Shown here: piece after piece, positions 34,301-45,079 of the stretch
How the letters are laid out: the number at the start of each line of letters is the position of its first letter
How positions within the stretch are numbered: position 1 is the first letter of the stretch
DNA from: Aporrectodea caliginosa
Taxonomy: Eukaryota > Annelida > Clitellata > Crassiclitellata > Lumbricidae
NCBI GenBank assembly: GCA_020284085.1
Contig: JACEVL010000034.1
Coordinates: forward strand, 1,087,501-1,151,500
DNA length: 64,000 bases
Reading direction: 5' to 3'
The notes under the pieces: generated by a model
Seen by the model: the letters and a program-made list of their open reading frames with translations, nothing else
Told to the model about the DNA's origin: nothing
Databases searched by the model: none
Position numbers and translations under genes: made by a program

Positions 34301-35779
34301 AGAATATTCAAGTTCATAAATACAGTCATTCAAATCCAACTCACTATTTCTCCTTGGTACTCAAGCACTTGTTTATCTACGATAACCGCATCTTCTCCTG
34401 ATGGCTAACTATCCACGCCTCAGATTCACATATCGATGTGAAATTTGCACGTGTTACAAATTTAATTAATTATTATTATTATTAATGTAATCAAATTTAA
34501 TTAAATAATAATAATAATAATAATGTAATCAAATGACACTCGTGCTTGTAGAAGATGCTTTAAGGGTGCTATATAAATTGTTTTATATAGCACCCTTAAA
34601 AGCTCATCAAATTTGGGACCCATGATTACAACAATATCTGAATCAGAAGCTGCTCTATAGCAATGCAAGTTATAATGAGAATCCAGTGTACCCGAGATAT
34701 CCATTGGAATTCTTGTCAAGACTTGTGAATCTGCTGTAGAGTCGGACGATTTGGTTTGGTGTGACTACAAGAAGCAAGAGAAAAACAGAAACACATCAGT
34801 CACCTCAATAAGTCTGTTAACGTTGACATTTCACATTAAAAATCTTCGGTATACATATAGTTTAGCATCGTAAATTACTTTCTTACTTTGAATGAGACAA
34901 ATAGTGTTGTAAATTGTTTAATGCATATTTTAGCCACGTTTTCATCGCTCATCCAACTTCTAGCTTTACTATAACATATTTTCACCGCTCATCCAACTTC
35001 CAGTTTTACTGCAATAATTTATCTGCCTTAAAATAATTTACAACGCTAAAACTACACGATAGGAAAACAGGGAATAATTTACGACGCTAAACTACACGTT
35101 TACCCAATCTTCTCTGCAGAAATATAAGAGGTAAACACAAAATGCTTGATTTCATGCCTCTCTAGAAAAGTCGGCAAGCTTATTGAATCGGGGGCTGAAA
35201 GATATAGCCCTTGCAGTCAAACGAATTTCTATGATTCTGCAACGATATTTGATTTCACTTCGGTATCTGTCGATTTCAGGGATAGGGTAAACCCGTAGTT
35301 TAGGTTCGTAAATTATTTTAACGTCAAGTTGCAATGGAACTGGATTCCGGAAAAACATTGTTTCAATAACGCGCAGTGGGATTGATGCCCAGAGATAGTT
35401 GGCGATGGAAATAATTTTCAGTCCATAGAAGCTGGACTGATGAAACTTAGTTTTTGATGCAATAGAAGCGAAAATAATTGTTTCTAAGTCAGAGCTGGAC
35501 CCATAAAAACCCTTGCTTAAATGTAAAGTAAAGCTATAATCAGATACCCTTGCAGTCAAATGAATTTATATTATTCTGCAACGATATTTTATTTCACTTC
35601 TTCATATCTGTTAGAATATTTCAGCTACAGACTAGCTATAGCGCTATATGAAAAGTCATCTGTTATAAGGAAACAAAGGCATCAGAGTAACTTGTATTAA
35701 AAATTCACTCACAGCCTGTCTCTTTCTGAATAACTTCGATATCCGCCGGCTGTAAATTAATCGACGCTTTCGATCCCAT
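28396..35779 (-). CDS. CHP1: calcineurin B homologous protein (CHP1-like), complete six-exon gene
   Basis: Exons on the minus strand: 35779-35713, 34764-34692, 34042-33962, 30189-30077, 29505-29402 and 28530-28396. They sum to 573 nt, or 190 residues and a stop; vertebrate CHP1 has 195. All junctions are GT..AG and phase-consistent. It starts MGSKAS, with a glycine-2 myristoylation site. Then come [20 protein letters not shown] (degenerate EF1), [29 protein letters not shown] (EF2 remnant) and [22 protein letters not shown]3 is [14 protein letters not shown] and EF4 is [13 protein letters not shown]. It ends [20 protein letters not shown]1 is a calcium-binding cofactor of Na+/H+ exchangers and a calcineurin and vesicle-traffic regulator. 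An oddity is CDC where vertebrates have GDR in exon 3. Introns are full of minisatellites. Confidence 0.93.
28580..29150 (+). repeat. degenerate 'ggcaaggcaag' minisatellite in CHP1 intron 5
   Basis: Irregular units of 'ggcaagatgggcaaggcaag' and 'ttatgcaaggcaag'. One block of about 65 bp is repeated exactly (28685-28830). It is followed by a TAAG run at 29145-29165 with a retroposon-like 'gtatattctttaatataac'. Confidence 0.85.
29635..29755 (+). repeat. TCTG/TCTC pyrimidine tract in CHP1 intron 4
   Basis: Imperfect (CTCT)n and (TCTG)n. Confidence 0.85.
29825..30665 (+). repeat. 'taacataacctc / atgaccttgt' minisatellite flanking CHP1 exon 4
   Basis: Degenerate units of ~20 bp occur on both sides of exon 4 (29825-29945 and 30225-30660). 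An L2-like 3' end (ggggcgctatatcaaatttt) interrupts at about 29990. Confidence 0.75.
30666..33525. other. CHP1 intron 3: repeats, no exon seen
   Basis: Contains a ~30-bp repeat of 'caaataggcagtatccagta' (30850-30935), a 'tttttgccgg'-rich region (31440-31790) whose right edge, reversed, reads CAGGGTTTGAAAGTTGTTGC and may be a hAT terminus, a SINE-like fragment shared with 56945-57050 (31905-32030), an L2-like end (32525-32550, minus) and a TTAC-tailed retroposon end (32890-32940). Confidence 0.5.
33528..33690 (+). repeat. recent 79-bp tandem duplication
   Basis: 'gctcttagatgaatctggga..catgcttttatccaa' occurs twice without visible differences. Confidence 0.9.
34559..34600. repeat. perfect 19-bp hairpin in CHP1 intron 2
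   Basis: TTTAAGGGTGCTATATAAA, a 4-nt loop, then TTTATATAGCACCCTTAAA. Each arm looks like the L2-type tail (GCTATATAAA), joined tail to tail. Confidence 0.8.
34865..35105. mobile_element. degenerate relative of the 40735-41245 MITE
   Basis: The right end 'aatttacgacgctaaactac' resembles the right TIR at 41217-41245. The interior has two 'tcgctcatccaacttc' units. Confidence 0.5.
35110..35700. other. CHP1 intron 1 segment with a 135-codon open frame
   Basis: A minus-strand open frame (35152-35559) has no family resemblance. The block 'cccttgcagtcaaacgaatt..attctgcaacgatatttgat' occurs twice (35207 and 35547), so it is probably a repeat. Confidence 0.4.
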
Positions 35780-36084
35780 TTTTATTTTTAAATAATTCAA
35801 AATTTCAACAGAACACAAAATTAAAGTCCAACAGGAAGAAGTACTACACACGACGGGCGCAGTCAATTTCTGTAACGGAGCTACTCGATCGCCGCAGGAA
35901 GATTCGCCGCTTCTGTCGACAAGACAAAATTATGCACTCGCACGCAGAGATGTGTCATTATGTAGGCCTATGCGCCTGCAGTAGAGGTCTCAGGCTTGCT
36001 TGAAGTCAGCCAGCTAGCAACAATCCTCATTTTGTGCAAGGCTATAAATAACAGATTCATTCATTGAGGCTAGTTAGTTTATGT

Positions 36085-36375
36085 TTAACGACGGTGTGTC
36101 ATGGCAAAGATGATCAGCGTAGGTCACCCTCCTGTTTTTCCATGCTTGGGACTGGCAGTACCAGAGTACGGGCAGTGCCGCGGCGTACATTCATTGAGGT
36201 CAGTGAAGTTTGCCTTCAACTCATTCGTATCTACGGCTGCAGGACTCGGATCTCCACCGGACATCAATCTCTGGACAACTGAATTCTGTTAAGACGCAGC
36301 CCTAATGAATAAGCTGGTGCCCTGCGCTTGGCTGTAGAGTAGCACTTTAGAAATTTGGAATTTACGATTGCCACT
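36085..36375 (+). mobile_element. SINE fragments: AGT-SINE body and 'aataagctggtgccctgcgc' tail
   Basis: 36110-36175 matches the SINE body at 61640-61700 (gcttgggactggca). 36305-36370 matches the retroposon tail also seen at 49755-49830 and 59800-59880, and inverted near 52670 and 53175. Confidence 0.6.
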
Positions 36376-36659
36376 GAGCGATTTTCATCTGATCCACATG
36401 AAACCCGATTGGCTAGAGCTCAAGGAGCCACAGCAATCGTCACAACAGCCACCTCAATTTTCACCAGAGCGGCCCTCTGCACCTGCGTGTAAGAGATTCA
36501 TCCAAGAATTCCGAAAAAGGAAAACACTTTATCAGACGGAGCCACCTTCATACTTACCGACTGCGCACAGTACTTGAGCATATTAAAACCATCTCAAATG
36601 TCCAATGCAAACCCGACCACACTTGCTTGTTTGAAGTCTACGAAGTTGATAAAGACATT

Positions 36660-36800
36660 CTGGTTGTGTTCAATGATGCATGATGGTCATTGATGGATGG
36701 GTGGATGGACGGACGGATGGATAGATGGATGGATGAATGAATGACGAACGGACGGACATACGGACGGACGGACGATAGATGGCTGATGCAATGATGCGTG
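36660..36800 (+). repeat. GGAT/GGAC tetranucleotide repeat
   Basis: Imperfect (GGAT)n changing to (CGGA)n. Confidence 0.8.
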
Positions 36801-36969
36801 GTCGGATGGACAATTAATATTGTTGGGTGGGTATTATAGGGTTTTATTTACATGCTTGCTATTGAAAATATTTTATAAGCATTCGCTAGATGGCACCTCA
36901 GTTTTCAATAACTCCATACTCCGCGTCCGTCCTTTCGTCCATCCGTTTTCGCCATTGATATCGATGGTT

Positions 36970-37162
36970 TTCGCTAGATGGCCGTGGAAGTTCTATAGAA
37001 AAATGTTTCATTTACATTCGCTAGTTGACAGCACAGGTTCAATCGTCCATAAGATAAAGTTGAGGCGTTCTCTAATGCTAGTCCCAATTACACGTTTCAC
37101 CATTCTTTTATAAAATGTCAGTATGATATCAAGGTTTGGTGCAAACAAGATCTGCACAGCTT
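36970..37162 (+). repeat. 190-bp direct repeat, left flank of 20-bp minisatellite
   Basis: 'cgctag..tggccg.gg.agttctatagaaaaatgtttcat' through 'gatctgcacagcttga' matches 38308-38498. Confidence 0.88.
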
Positions 37163-37164
37163 GA

Positions 37165-38307
37165 GAATAGTACTCTATCATGTACTCTATCGGTTTCCCG
37201 CCTTCTCTATCGGTTTGGCTTGTACTCTATCGGTTTGGCTTGTACTCTATCGGTTTGACTTGCACTCTATCGGTTTGACCTGCACTCTATCGGTTTGGCT
37301 TGTACTCTATCGGTTTGGCTTGTACTCTATCGGTTTGGCTTGTACTCTATCGGTTTGGCTTGTACTCTATCGGTTTGGCGCGTACTCTATCGGTTTGGCG
37401 CGTACTCTATCGGTTTGGCGCGTACGCTATCGGTTTCCCGCCTTCTCTATCGGTTTGGCTTGTACTCTATCGGTTTGGCTTGTACTCTATCGGTTTGGCT
37501 TGTACTCTCTCGGTATGGCTTGCACTCTATCGGTTTGTCTTATACTCTATCGGTTTGGCTGGTACTCTATCGGTTTGTCTTCTACTCTATCGGTTTGGCT
37601 TGTACTCTATCGGTTTGACTTGTACTCTATCGGTTTGGCTTGTACTCTATCGGTTTGGCTTGTACTCTATCGGTTTTGACCTGCGCTCTATCGGTTTGAC
37701 CTGCACTCTATCGGTTTGGCTTGTACTCTATCGGTTTGGCTTGTACTCTATCGGTTTGGCTTGTACTCTATCGGTTTGGCTTGTACTCTATCGGTTTGGC
37801 TTGTACTCTATCGGTTTGGCGCGTACTCTATCGGTTTGGCGCGTACTCTATCGGTTTGGCGTGTTCTCTATCGGTTTGGCTTGTACTCTATCGGTTTGGC
37901 TTGTACTCTATCGGTTTGGCTTGTACTCTCTCGGTTTGGCTTGCACTCTATCGGTTTGTCTTATACTCTATCGGTTTGGCTGGTACTCTATCGGTTTGTC
38001 TTCTACTCTATCGGTTTGGCTTGTACTCTATCGGTTTGACTTGTACTCTATCGGTTTGTCTTATACTCTATCGGTTTGACTTGTACTCTATCGGTTTGTC
38101 TTATACTCTATCGGTTTGACTTGTACTCTATCGGTTTGACTTGCACTCTATCGGCTTGTAATCGATCGGTTTGGCTTGTACTCTATCGGTTTGGCTTGTA
38201 CTCTATCGGTTTGTCTTATACTCTATCGGTTTGGCTTGTACTCTATCGGTTTGTCTTATACTCTATCGGTTTGGCTTGTACGCTATCGGTTTGACTTGCA
38301 CACTATC
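37165..38307 (+). repeat. 20-bp minisatellite, about 57 copies
   Basis: Unit 'tgtactctatcggtttggct'. Variants change the four bases before 'tact' (gcgc, gtct, gact, ggct). A block of variants recurs with a 421-bp offset (37295-37618 and 37716-38039). All three frames stay open because a 20-bp unit without a stop reads as a 20-residue repeat, so the reading frames are not genes. Confidence 0.95.
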
Positions 38308-38498
38308 GTTAGTTGGCCGCGGCAGTTCTATAGAAAAATGTTTCATTTGCATTCGCTAGTTGGCAGCACCGGTTCAATCGCCCATGAAATAAGTTCAGGC
38401 GTTCTCTAACGCTAGTCCATGCACACGTTTAACCGTTCTTTTATAAAATGTCAGTATGATATCAAGGTTTGGTGCAACAAGATCTGCACAGCTTGATA
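38308..38498 (+). repeat. 190-bp direct repeat, right flank of 20-bp minisatellite
   Basis: Second copy of the left-flank segment. Confidence 0.88.
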
Positions 38499-38499
38499 A

Positions 38500-39890
38500 G
38501 AGCAGAGCTAGATCGGAACTTTGGAAACAAGACTAGTGAAAACGAAATTGCCTCCTTTGTGCTTCACAATAACAGGACATGAGTAAGCCTATACTATATG
38601 AATAAGGCAATAAGCCAAAGCTTGAAATTTTAATTAAATTGGAGTTTCTTAAAGTTTAAAGTTTAGACAATTCTGACGAGTTTGAGTTTCAAACATAGCT
38701 TGATTGAGCTTGATTTTATTGATACATCATAGATGCTGATCAGTAACGCACCAACCCTTTCACCTAGACATATCCTGTTTGAATCGTGGTCCATCACCTG
38801 AAAGTTAATGAGGCCCTTTTCAGCAGATGTCATCATGTCTGTCATCTGAAGATTGGTCCAGATACCGGTACTTTAAACATAATGGTGACTGTTCTAGTTT
38901 TCTGTGCATTGGCTTGATCCTGGTGAAATTTCTTTTCTTGATGACATCTAGAATCATGTAGACTAGCACGGAGAGGGGTTCGATTAGTTGTTTCAACCAA
39001 AAGGTCCCTCAACTCTAAGACTGTTTGGCAGTATGGGCATTTATCTGAGCTGTAGGCCTATTGTTCTTGGTCTCCTGTTGATGAAAAGATTTTGAAAAAT
39101 TTAAGTTAATTTTGTTAAAGCTTTTTATGTGTTTACAATTTTAAACCTAGTTCTTAGAAAGGCTAAGATTATTGCCCAATTTGTCTTGTGTTTTAGTCTG
39201 CTGGCTTCAATTAGAAAATATATAATTCTCATGAATGCTTTGTACACGTTGCGTAATTTACAATGTTTTAATCATTCAAAGGTGGCATACTTGTAAAAAC
39301 AGCTTACAGCTTACAAATATCTCGTTCATTTAAAATGAACATTATAACGCATATGTCGGTTGGCTTGCTACCCACAGTGTCGTCTCAGTTTCAAAGGTCA
39401 ACTCCCATCAACCAACGATAAAACGCTAAGCAGAAATGCAAGGGGTCTCATCGCATGGGAGCTCCCAAGCAGAGACAGCTGTCCAATTTGCCTATAGGGA
39501 TTTAATCGGGTCCTGACAACGCGGGAAAACAAACTTGATCGATCGCCGGAGTTAAAATTCCCGCAGTTGGAATCAATTCCCGCTCGAGATCAATAAACAA
39601 TCATCGACCGAAACAGGTTCCCGTCAACAACAGCCAGTACTTGTCGCTTCCGGGTCAAGCGGCCTCTAGCGAATGGACCGGTGCGTCGAATATTTATTGG
39701 CGGCAGGAAATATCGAAGGATTCGACATGATAAACGGTCTGTGTCGAAGCCTTTGTCGTCCGAATGGCTGGGCGTTCTGTGTCGTGCAGACAGCCACCGA
39801 ACAGACTTCGGATGTCTAAGCTGGGCGGTTCATTTGGACAATAACAAAACACGTTTTGGCATGGCAAGGGACGGACGACAATCACTTAAT
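38500..39890. other. non-coding stretch
   Basis: No gene recognised. TAGGCCTA at 39053. The plus-strand open frame at 39681-40184 has no family resemblance and runs into CAGA repeats. Confidence 0.4.
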
Positions 39891-39904
39891 GAATGCGTTG
39901 TGTT

Positions 39905-40038
39905 TGCGCATAGACAGACAGGTAGACGGACAGATGAACAAACAGGCAAAGATGCAATCAGTCAAAGAGATGGTCAGATAGACTACAGGACAGAGAGACA
40001 GATTCACAGGCAGATCGAGACAGGCAAACAGTTTTATG

Positions 40039-40069
<31 letters not shown>

Positions 40070-40440
40070 CAGACAGACAACAGACATACATACATACATA
40101 CATACATACATACATAGAGACGAGTTTATTTACACAGATCAAAACGCATACAGACAGGCTTGTCTCTTAAGATACAGCTCTTAGCTCTGCTGGACTGCCA
40201 TGCTACAACCGCTGTTGTGAGGTTTTTGAAAACCGGTTACAAAAACTCCAAATACCACATACATACATACACATACATACATACATACATACATACATAC
40301 ATACATACATACATACATACATACACATACATGCATACATACATACATACATACGTACGTACGTACGTACGTACATACATACATTCATACATACATACAT
40401 ACAATAGAGACGAGTTCATTTACACAGATCAAAACTCATC
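39905..40440. repeat. CAGA and ATAC microsatellites with a duplicated 36-bp block
   Basis: (CAGA)n at 39910-40085, (ATAC)n at 40085-40115 and 40255-40405, with a GTAC run at 40353-40375. 'agagacgagtttatttacac' plus 'agatcaaaac' follows both ATAC blocks (40116 and 40407). Confidence 0.88.
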
Positions 40441-40734
40441 TAACAGAACAGAAAGTTTATTATCAGATAATCCCAAACGTACAACTGGAGTTCGGTACAT
40501 CACTCCACGAGATTAAACTATACAAAGTTTTAAGCATTTAATATTACTATTTTAAACACAGTATTAATATTTTAAACATAATATTTATAAAGCATTAATA
40601 TTTTAGTATATAATTATAATATCACCTATAAACTAACTGTAATTTTTGTACATCAGAAACATACCCTGGGCTCAGTGGCCTGCGCCTGCCATCATATTTG
40701 GCCAGAGTATTGTGCTTTAATACAATAATTATGG

Positions 40735-41245
40735 GGTAAAGTCGTAGTTTACGTTGCTAAATTATTCTAATGTCTTCAATGCCGTACTTGACGTTGGTAA
40801 GTAAGAAGTCTACCTTTGTGCATGTTAACTATCATCAATCCACCTTCCATTTAATTAAGAAATTTTTCATCAATCCAACTTCTATTTAATTTGAAAAAAT
40901 TACTTTTATCAATCCAACTTCTATTTCATGAAAGAAATATTTTTCATCAATGGATCATCAATTTTTCATCAATTTAAGCAAAGATATATTCTCACGGATC
41001 CAGCTTCTAATTACGGACACAATTATTTTCATCAATCAGTTTCTATTGAATCCAAAACTTAATTTCATCCATCCAGCTTCTATTTACGGGAAAAATTATT
41101 TCGATCGATCCAACTTCAATTTTGAACACAGGAACGTTTTCATCAATCCCACTTCCATTTAGGGAAACAATTTCTATCATCAATCCAGCTTCCATTTTAC
41201 AATGACAACATCAAATAATTTAGCAACGTAAACTACGACTTTACC
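40735..41245. mobile_element. 511-bp TIR element with 8-bp TSD and internal minisatellite
   Basis: The left end is GGTAAAGTCGTAGTTTACGT and the right end is its exact inverse, with about 28 bp matching. AATTATGG flanks it at 40727-40734 and 41246-41253. Inside are about nine units of 'catcaatccaacttctattt' plus spacer, the same satellite as in the 14547-15296 element. No coding frame. Confidence 0.9.
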
Positions 41246-41253
41246 AATTATGG

Positions 41254-42780
41254 AGTATAATAAACTGTTGTAAACAAAAAATCATATGCAATTTCAAACA
41301 CATACACACATACTTATATGTTACCAATAACCATTATGCTTAACAGTCTTCCACCTTTTGACCTCATGACTGCAAATTCTTGCAGGAAACTATGATGCTG
41401 AAAACCAGGTCGATGAAGTTCAATGAGTTTGCGTGAAAACGCGGTTATTTCATGTACAACAGATCCGAAATAATATTAACATATTAGAAACAAACTACAT
41501 CATTTCAGATCTGTATATTCGAATACAAATTAGTGAAGCTGGCTAACCCAATCTGATTAAAATTAAGCAGTAAAATAAAGTAACAACAGTCGATATTAGC
41601 GGAAATTGTGATCGGCCTCCAAAGATAACGTCACTCTGCACAAAATGGCCGATCTGTAAGAGGCTCGTCAGGATATTCCGTCGTTTGATAAATTCTTAGT
41701 TAAATGTTATCGGCGTAATAAATTATTAATATCGCTATTGGTAATGAATCATGAACTGTAATTCAAGAATTCTGTGCATCTAGCTTTCTGCGGAATTTAA
41801 TGTCTATGAAAGCGCCGTTGGACAAGCGACTTTTTGACGAAGTCCGCAAAGTGTGTCGAATGCAACCAATCAAATAACGCCATCTTTTGACCGACAACCT
41901 GGAGCCATTTATTGAATAGCCTCATATTTTGACAGCTCTTTTGCGTCCCCAGACAATACATCCATCGAAAGAAGAAATCTTGATAAGCGGCTTTAGTACC
42001 AATGCTTTTCAAGTGTGGCCATTTCGAAGGCTGAGGGAACCAATCAATCCTGGATTTAGCACAATTATTATATTGATTGATTTGCAAGTTACATTGGGTA
42101 TCAGTTAGTTACATTTAAGACGTGTACAGGTGCTGCTCATCCCAACGCAATTTACTGTAGTATTTTCAACCAATTATTTAGTCCAAAGGAAGTTGAGAGT
42201 TTTCAGAAAATGTCATTGATTTTGGAGTTCAACCCGTCACCGATGTTTTTAAAGTACAAAGACTCTTGCTGATTATGAGAATCGATTGTCAAAATCAATC
42301 AAGACCTAAACTCACTCCGATTAAGAATTTGATTGTTTACATCTTTGGTTTCTGCATGTCCATGCTTAATCTCAGATCTATACCTACGTGAGTATTTTAT
42401 AATAATACAGGCCTACAAGAATAGGCTTTGACCTAATTTGTGATTTGATTTAGAGCGCGGCCAAGCAACTCTGTGTGGATTTGAACAGGGACTAGCTTGA
42501 GAAAAGCTTAGTTGATTTGATTTGGGTAAAGCCACGTTGAATGGAATTGGTTTGGGATTGCATTAATTTAAGAAGAGAAGCTTTCTGTATTTGATTTGGG
42601 TCTGAGTTGAACTGTCGAGGAATCTGACCAGCGATTAGTGTTCACCGCTGGAACTAATATCCTATCCATCATCTTTTCCATGACCCCCATTCGTACAATC
42701 CAGCTAGAGCTTCAAACGCCAGGCCATCTTTAGAACTCTTTGCACGATGTAGATCCATGACACAGTCTTAGAATAGCCGT
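41254..42780. other. non-coding stretch
   Basis: No gene assigned. A minus-strand open frame at 41797-42087 (96 codons) shows no recognisable domain. Confidence 0.35.
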
Positions 42781-42782
42781 TC

Positions 42783-43150
42783 AGTGGGACAGGGCACCAG
42801 CGTCAACCGTTCAGTGGCACGGGGCACCAGCGTCAACCATTCAGTGGCAGAGGGCACCAGCGTCAACCGTTCAGTGGCACAGGGCACCAGCGTCAACCGT
42901 TCAGTGGCAGAGGGCACCATTGTCAACCGTTCAGTGGCACGGGGCTTCAGCGTCAACCGCTCAGTGGCAGAGGGCACCCGCGTCAACCGTTCAGTGGCAG
43001 AGGGTACCAACGTCAACCGCATAGTGGCAGAGGGCACCAGCGTCAACCGTTCAGTGGCACGGGGCTTCAGCGTCTACCTTTCGGTGACACAGGGCACCAG
43101 CGTCAACCGTTCAGTGGCAGAGAGCACCAACGTCGTCAGAACACGGTACC
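42783..43150 (+). repeat. 30-bp minisatellite, about 12 copies
   Basis: Unit 'ttcagtggcacagggcaccagcgtcaaccg'. The length is a multiple of three, so open frames appear on both strands (GTSVNRSVAE repeats). Nothing indicates translation. Confidence 0.93.
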
Positions 43151-43369
43151 AGAGTTGACCATGACTTCTCACAGGAGACAATGGATTGATTCTCGATCGC
43201 AATGGTATAGGCTGTTACCAGCGATTACCTTTGACGATTCCTGACGGTAGGTGGCATGTCGTGTCCTTGATCTCTTATGTCGTCGTTCGTTCGTTCGAGC
43301 TTTGGTCAATCCATCGAATGACCTGCGGTTTAAACGGGGACAAACCCTGGACTACACTGCGGCAAATCT

Positions 43370-43690
43370 GACCCTCATCCATTCTGACCCCTGAATTTAA
43401 CCCCAGCACTTGACCTCCGGACATAACCTGACCTATCCTTGGGTTAATCTGATCCCGAGTCTGACCTCTGGGTTTTTATGAGCCCTGCACTCATAATGGG
43501 ACTGACCCCCTACACTGCCCTCTATACAGAACCCTAAAGATTGACCTTGGTTTGATTTAACCTCAGCCTGACCCCTGGGATTAACCCACTAATTTACCCC
43601 TAGATTGACCTCTGCGTTCACCCCTACACTCAACCGAGACCATCCCCTGCGCGGACCCTTAAACCGACCCCAACCGGCGGCTGACCTCTC
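43370..43690 (+). repeat. degenerate 'tgacccctg' repeat downstream of neurexin
   Basis: Irregular 'tgacctctggg..ttaaccc' units up to the neurexin stop codon region. Confidence 0.6.
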
Positions 43691-43720
43691 GACCCCGTGT
43701 CCTGTCATCATCGATGTTCG

Positions 43721-44582
43721 TCAGACGTACCACTCCTTGACGCCCTTCCTCGCCGGCTTCGAGTGAGGGGCGGCGCCGGTCGTGGCGGCGACGGGGGCAG
43801 TGATCGTCGTCGTGTTCCCGGCTGCGCCCGGACTGGTAGGCAGACCGACGGCTATCGACGTCGACGACTTCGTCTTGACCGGCTCTCCCGGGTCGCCACC
43901 GCCGCTGGGGACCCCCGCCGACGCGACGAGAGGGGGCCCGGTGTTGCACGCCTCGTACGTGTAGCTCTTGGCCCGATCGGACTTGCCCATCGGCGGCGCC
44001 TTGGCCCCCTGGCCCTTGTACTTACAGATGGCGACGATCAGTATGAGCAGGAGTATGACGATCCCGATGGCAATGCCGACGATAAGAATGATGTTCATGT
44101 TGATGGCAAGCTGGTAGTGGTTTCGAAACGTTTCGCTGAGCGTCTTCTGGCTCGAGGGGCCGACGACGCCGCCTGATGACCCGGACAACGAAGGAGTCGA
44201 ACCGCCCTCGTAGACCCCTTCCTCGTCCCCTTCGTCGGTCGTCTCCCCCGGTGGTAGACGACCCGTTTCGTTCGTCGCCTCCGGGCTCTCGCCGCCCGTC
44301 GCCGAGGACTCGCCACCGCCGCCTCCGCCTGCGCCCGGCCAGTCACCGTCGCCGCCGGCCGCCGGGGATCGCGGCTCCGATATGACCTGCGTCGATCGAC
44401 GGTTGGAGAGGATCGTCTCGTCCGGTGGACTGTTTCCTGCTCCGACGGCGGAGACGGAAGGGCGACCATCGCCGGATGTTTCGGAGCAGTCCTCGTCATC
44501 GTCGTTGTTACACGGCTTCTCTCGGGTCTCGAAGGATCGGGTGGGCGATGTCTGAGTGTTCAGAGGAGCCTCAGCTTGTCGC
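43721..44582 (-). CDS. neurexin, last coding exon (stalk, membrane segment, cytoplasmic tail)
   Basis: The exon starts after acceptor cactgtcag at 44583-44591 and ends with stop TGA at 43721. It encodes about 286 residues: a low-complexity Ser/Thr/Gly/Glu-rich stalk with an acidic cysteine patch (CNNDDDEDCSE), a single membrane segment (IILIVGIAIGIVILLLILIV), a basic border (CKYKGQG) and a tail with KSYTYEACNTGPPL. The C-terminus KEWYV is a PDZ ligand corresponding to vertebrate neurexin KEYYV. Neurexins are presynaptic adhesion receptors that bind neuroligins outside and CASK, Mint and 4.1 proteins inside. The phase-2 start joins the exon at 46305-46456. The exon is far more GC-rich than its surroundings, and its tail is longer than in vertebrates. 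Upstream LNS domains lie beyond what I could recognise. Confidence 0.85.
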
Positions 44583-44659
44583 CTGACAGTGAATACACAC
44601 CCTACTTTAGTAACCACGACAAGAATGGTCAATTACACAGTTCGAGAATTCGTGAATTT

Positions 44660-44792
44660 CGGTTTTAAAATTCCAACAAATTTGTGAATTTTTGGTCTAT
44701 TTTAAAATTCCAACAAATTTGTGAATTTTTGGTCTATTTTAAAATTCCAACAAATTTGTGAATTTTTGGTCTATTTTAAACTTCGTAGAAAT
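44660..44792. repeat. 37-bp tandem repeat in neurexin intron
   Basis: About 3.5 copies of 'aaaattccaacaaatttgtg' plus 'aatttttggtctatttt', beginning some 75 bp from the last-exon acceptor. Confidence 0.9.
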
Positions 44793-44884
44793 TTTTTTAA
44801 ATTCGATTTTTGTGATACTGCAACTGGCTGTACATGCATGAGCTTCTATAATAATAATAATAATATTACAACTATAGACGTTCA

Positions 44885-44965
44885 TGGGATTCATTCATTC
44901 ATTCATTCATTCAGAACATTTATATAGCGCCTCTTCAAGAAACTACTCAGAAGCGCTCAATGTGG
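44885..44965 (-). mobile_element. L2-like retroposon 3' end, minus orientation, with ATGA tail
   Basis: The minus strand reads 'gaggcgctatataaatgttc' and then (TGAA)n. Confidence 0.65.
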
Positions 44966-45079
44966 ATGTGCCATGCAATAGGTATTTTGCACTTTGCGCC
45001 ATGATCTTTTCAACTTACCTGTTATATTCAATACATTACTACTTGCATCCGCAACCTGGAACACTTTTCGACGTTAGTC

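Noticed and set aside
34321..34400. [18 protein letters not shown] on the minus strand before GTGAGT, considered as CHP1 exon 2
   Set aside because: It does not match the family. The true exon 2 ([13 protein letters not shown]...) was found at 34764-34692 with correct phases.
37161..38409. Several long overlapping open frames encoding ACTLSVWLVLYRFGLYSIGL-type repeats
   Set aside because: They are the three frames of a 20-bp minisatellite without stop codons. There is no start context, splice structure or family resemblance.
41640..41660. ATGGCCGATCTGTAAGAG as a four-residue first exon with donor
   Set aside because: Too short to support. No matching downstream exon was recognised.
41797..42087. 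96-codon minus-strand frame (DWFPQPSKWPHLKSIG...)
   Set aside because: The phrase faintly recalls mariner 'DWPPxSPDLNPIE', but spacing and surrounding residues do not fit, and no inverted repeats were found.
42768..43158. Open frames on both strands with GTSVNRSVAE or VPSATERLTL repeats
   Set aside because: The product of a 30-bp minisatellite whose length is a multiple of three. Both strands are equally open.
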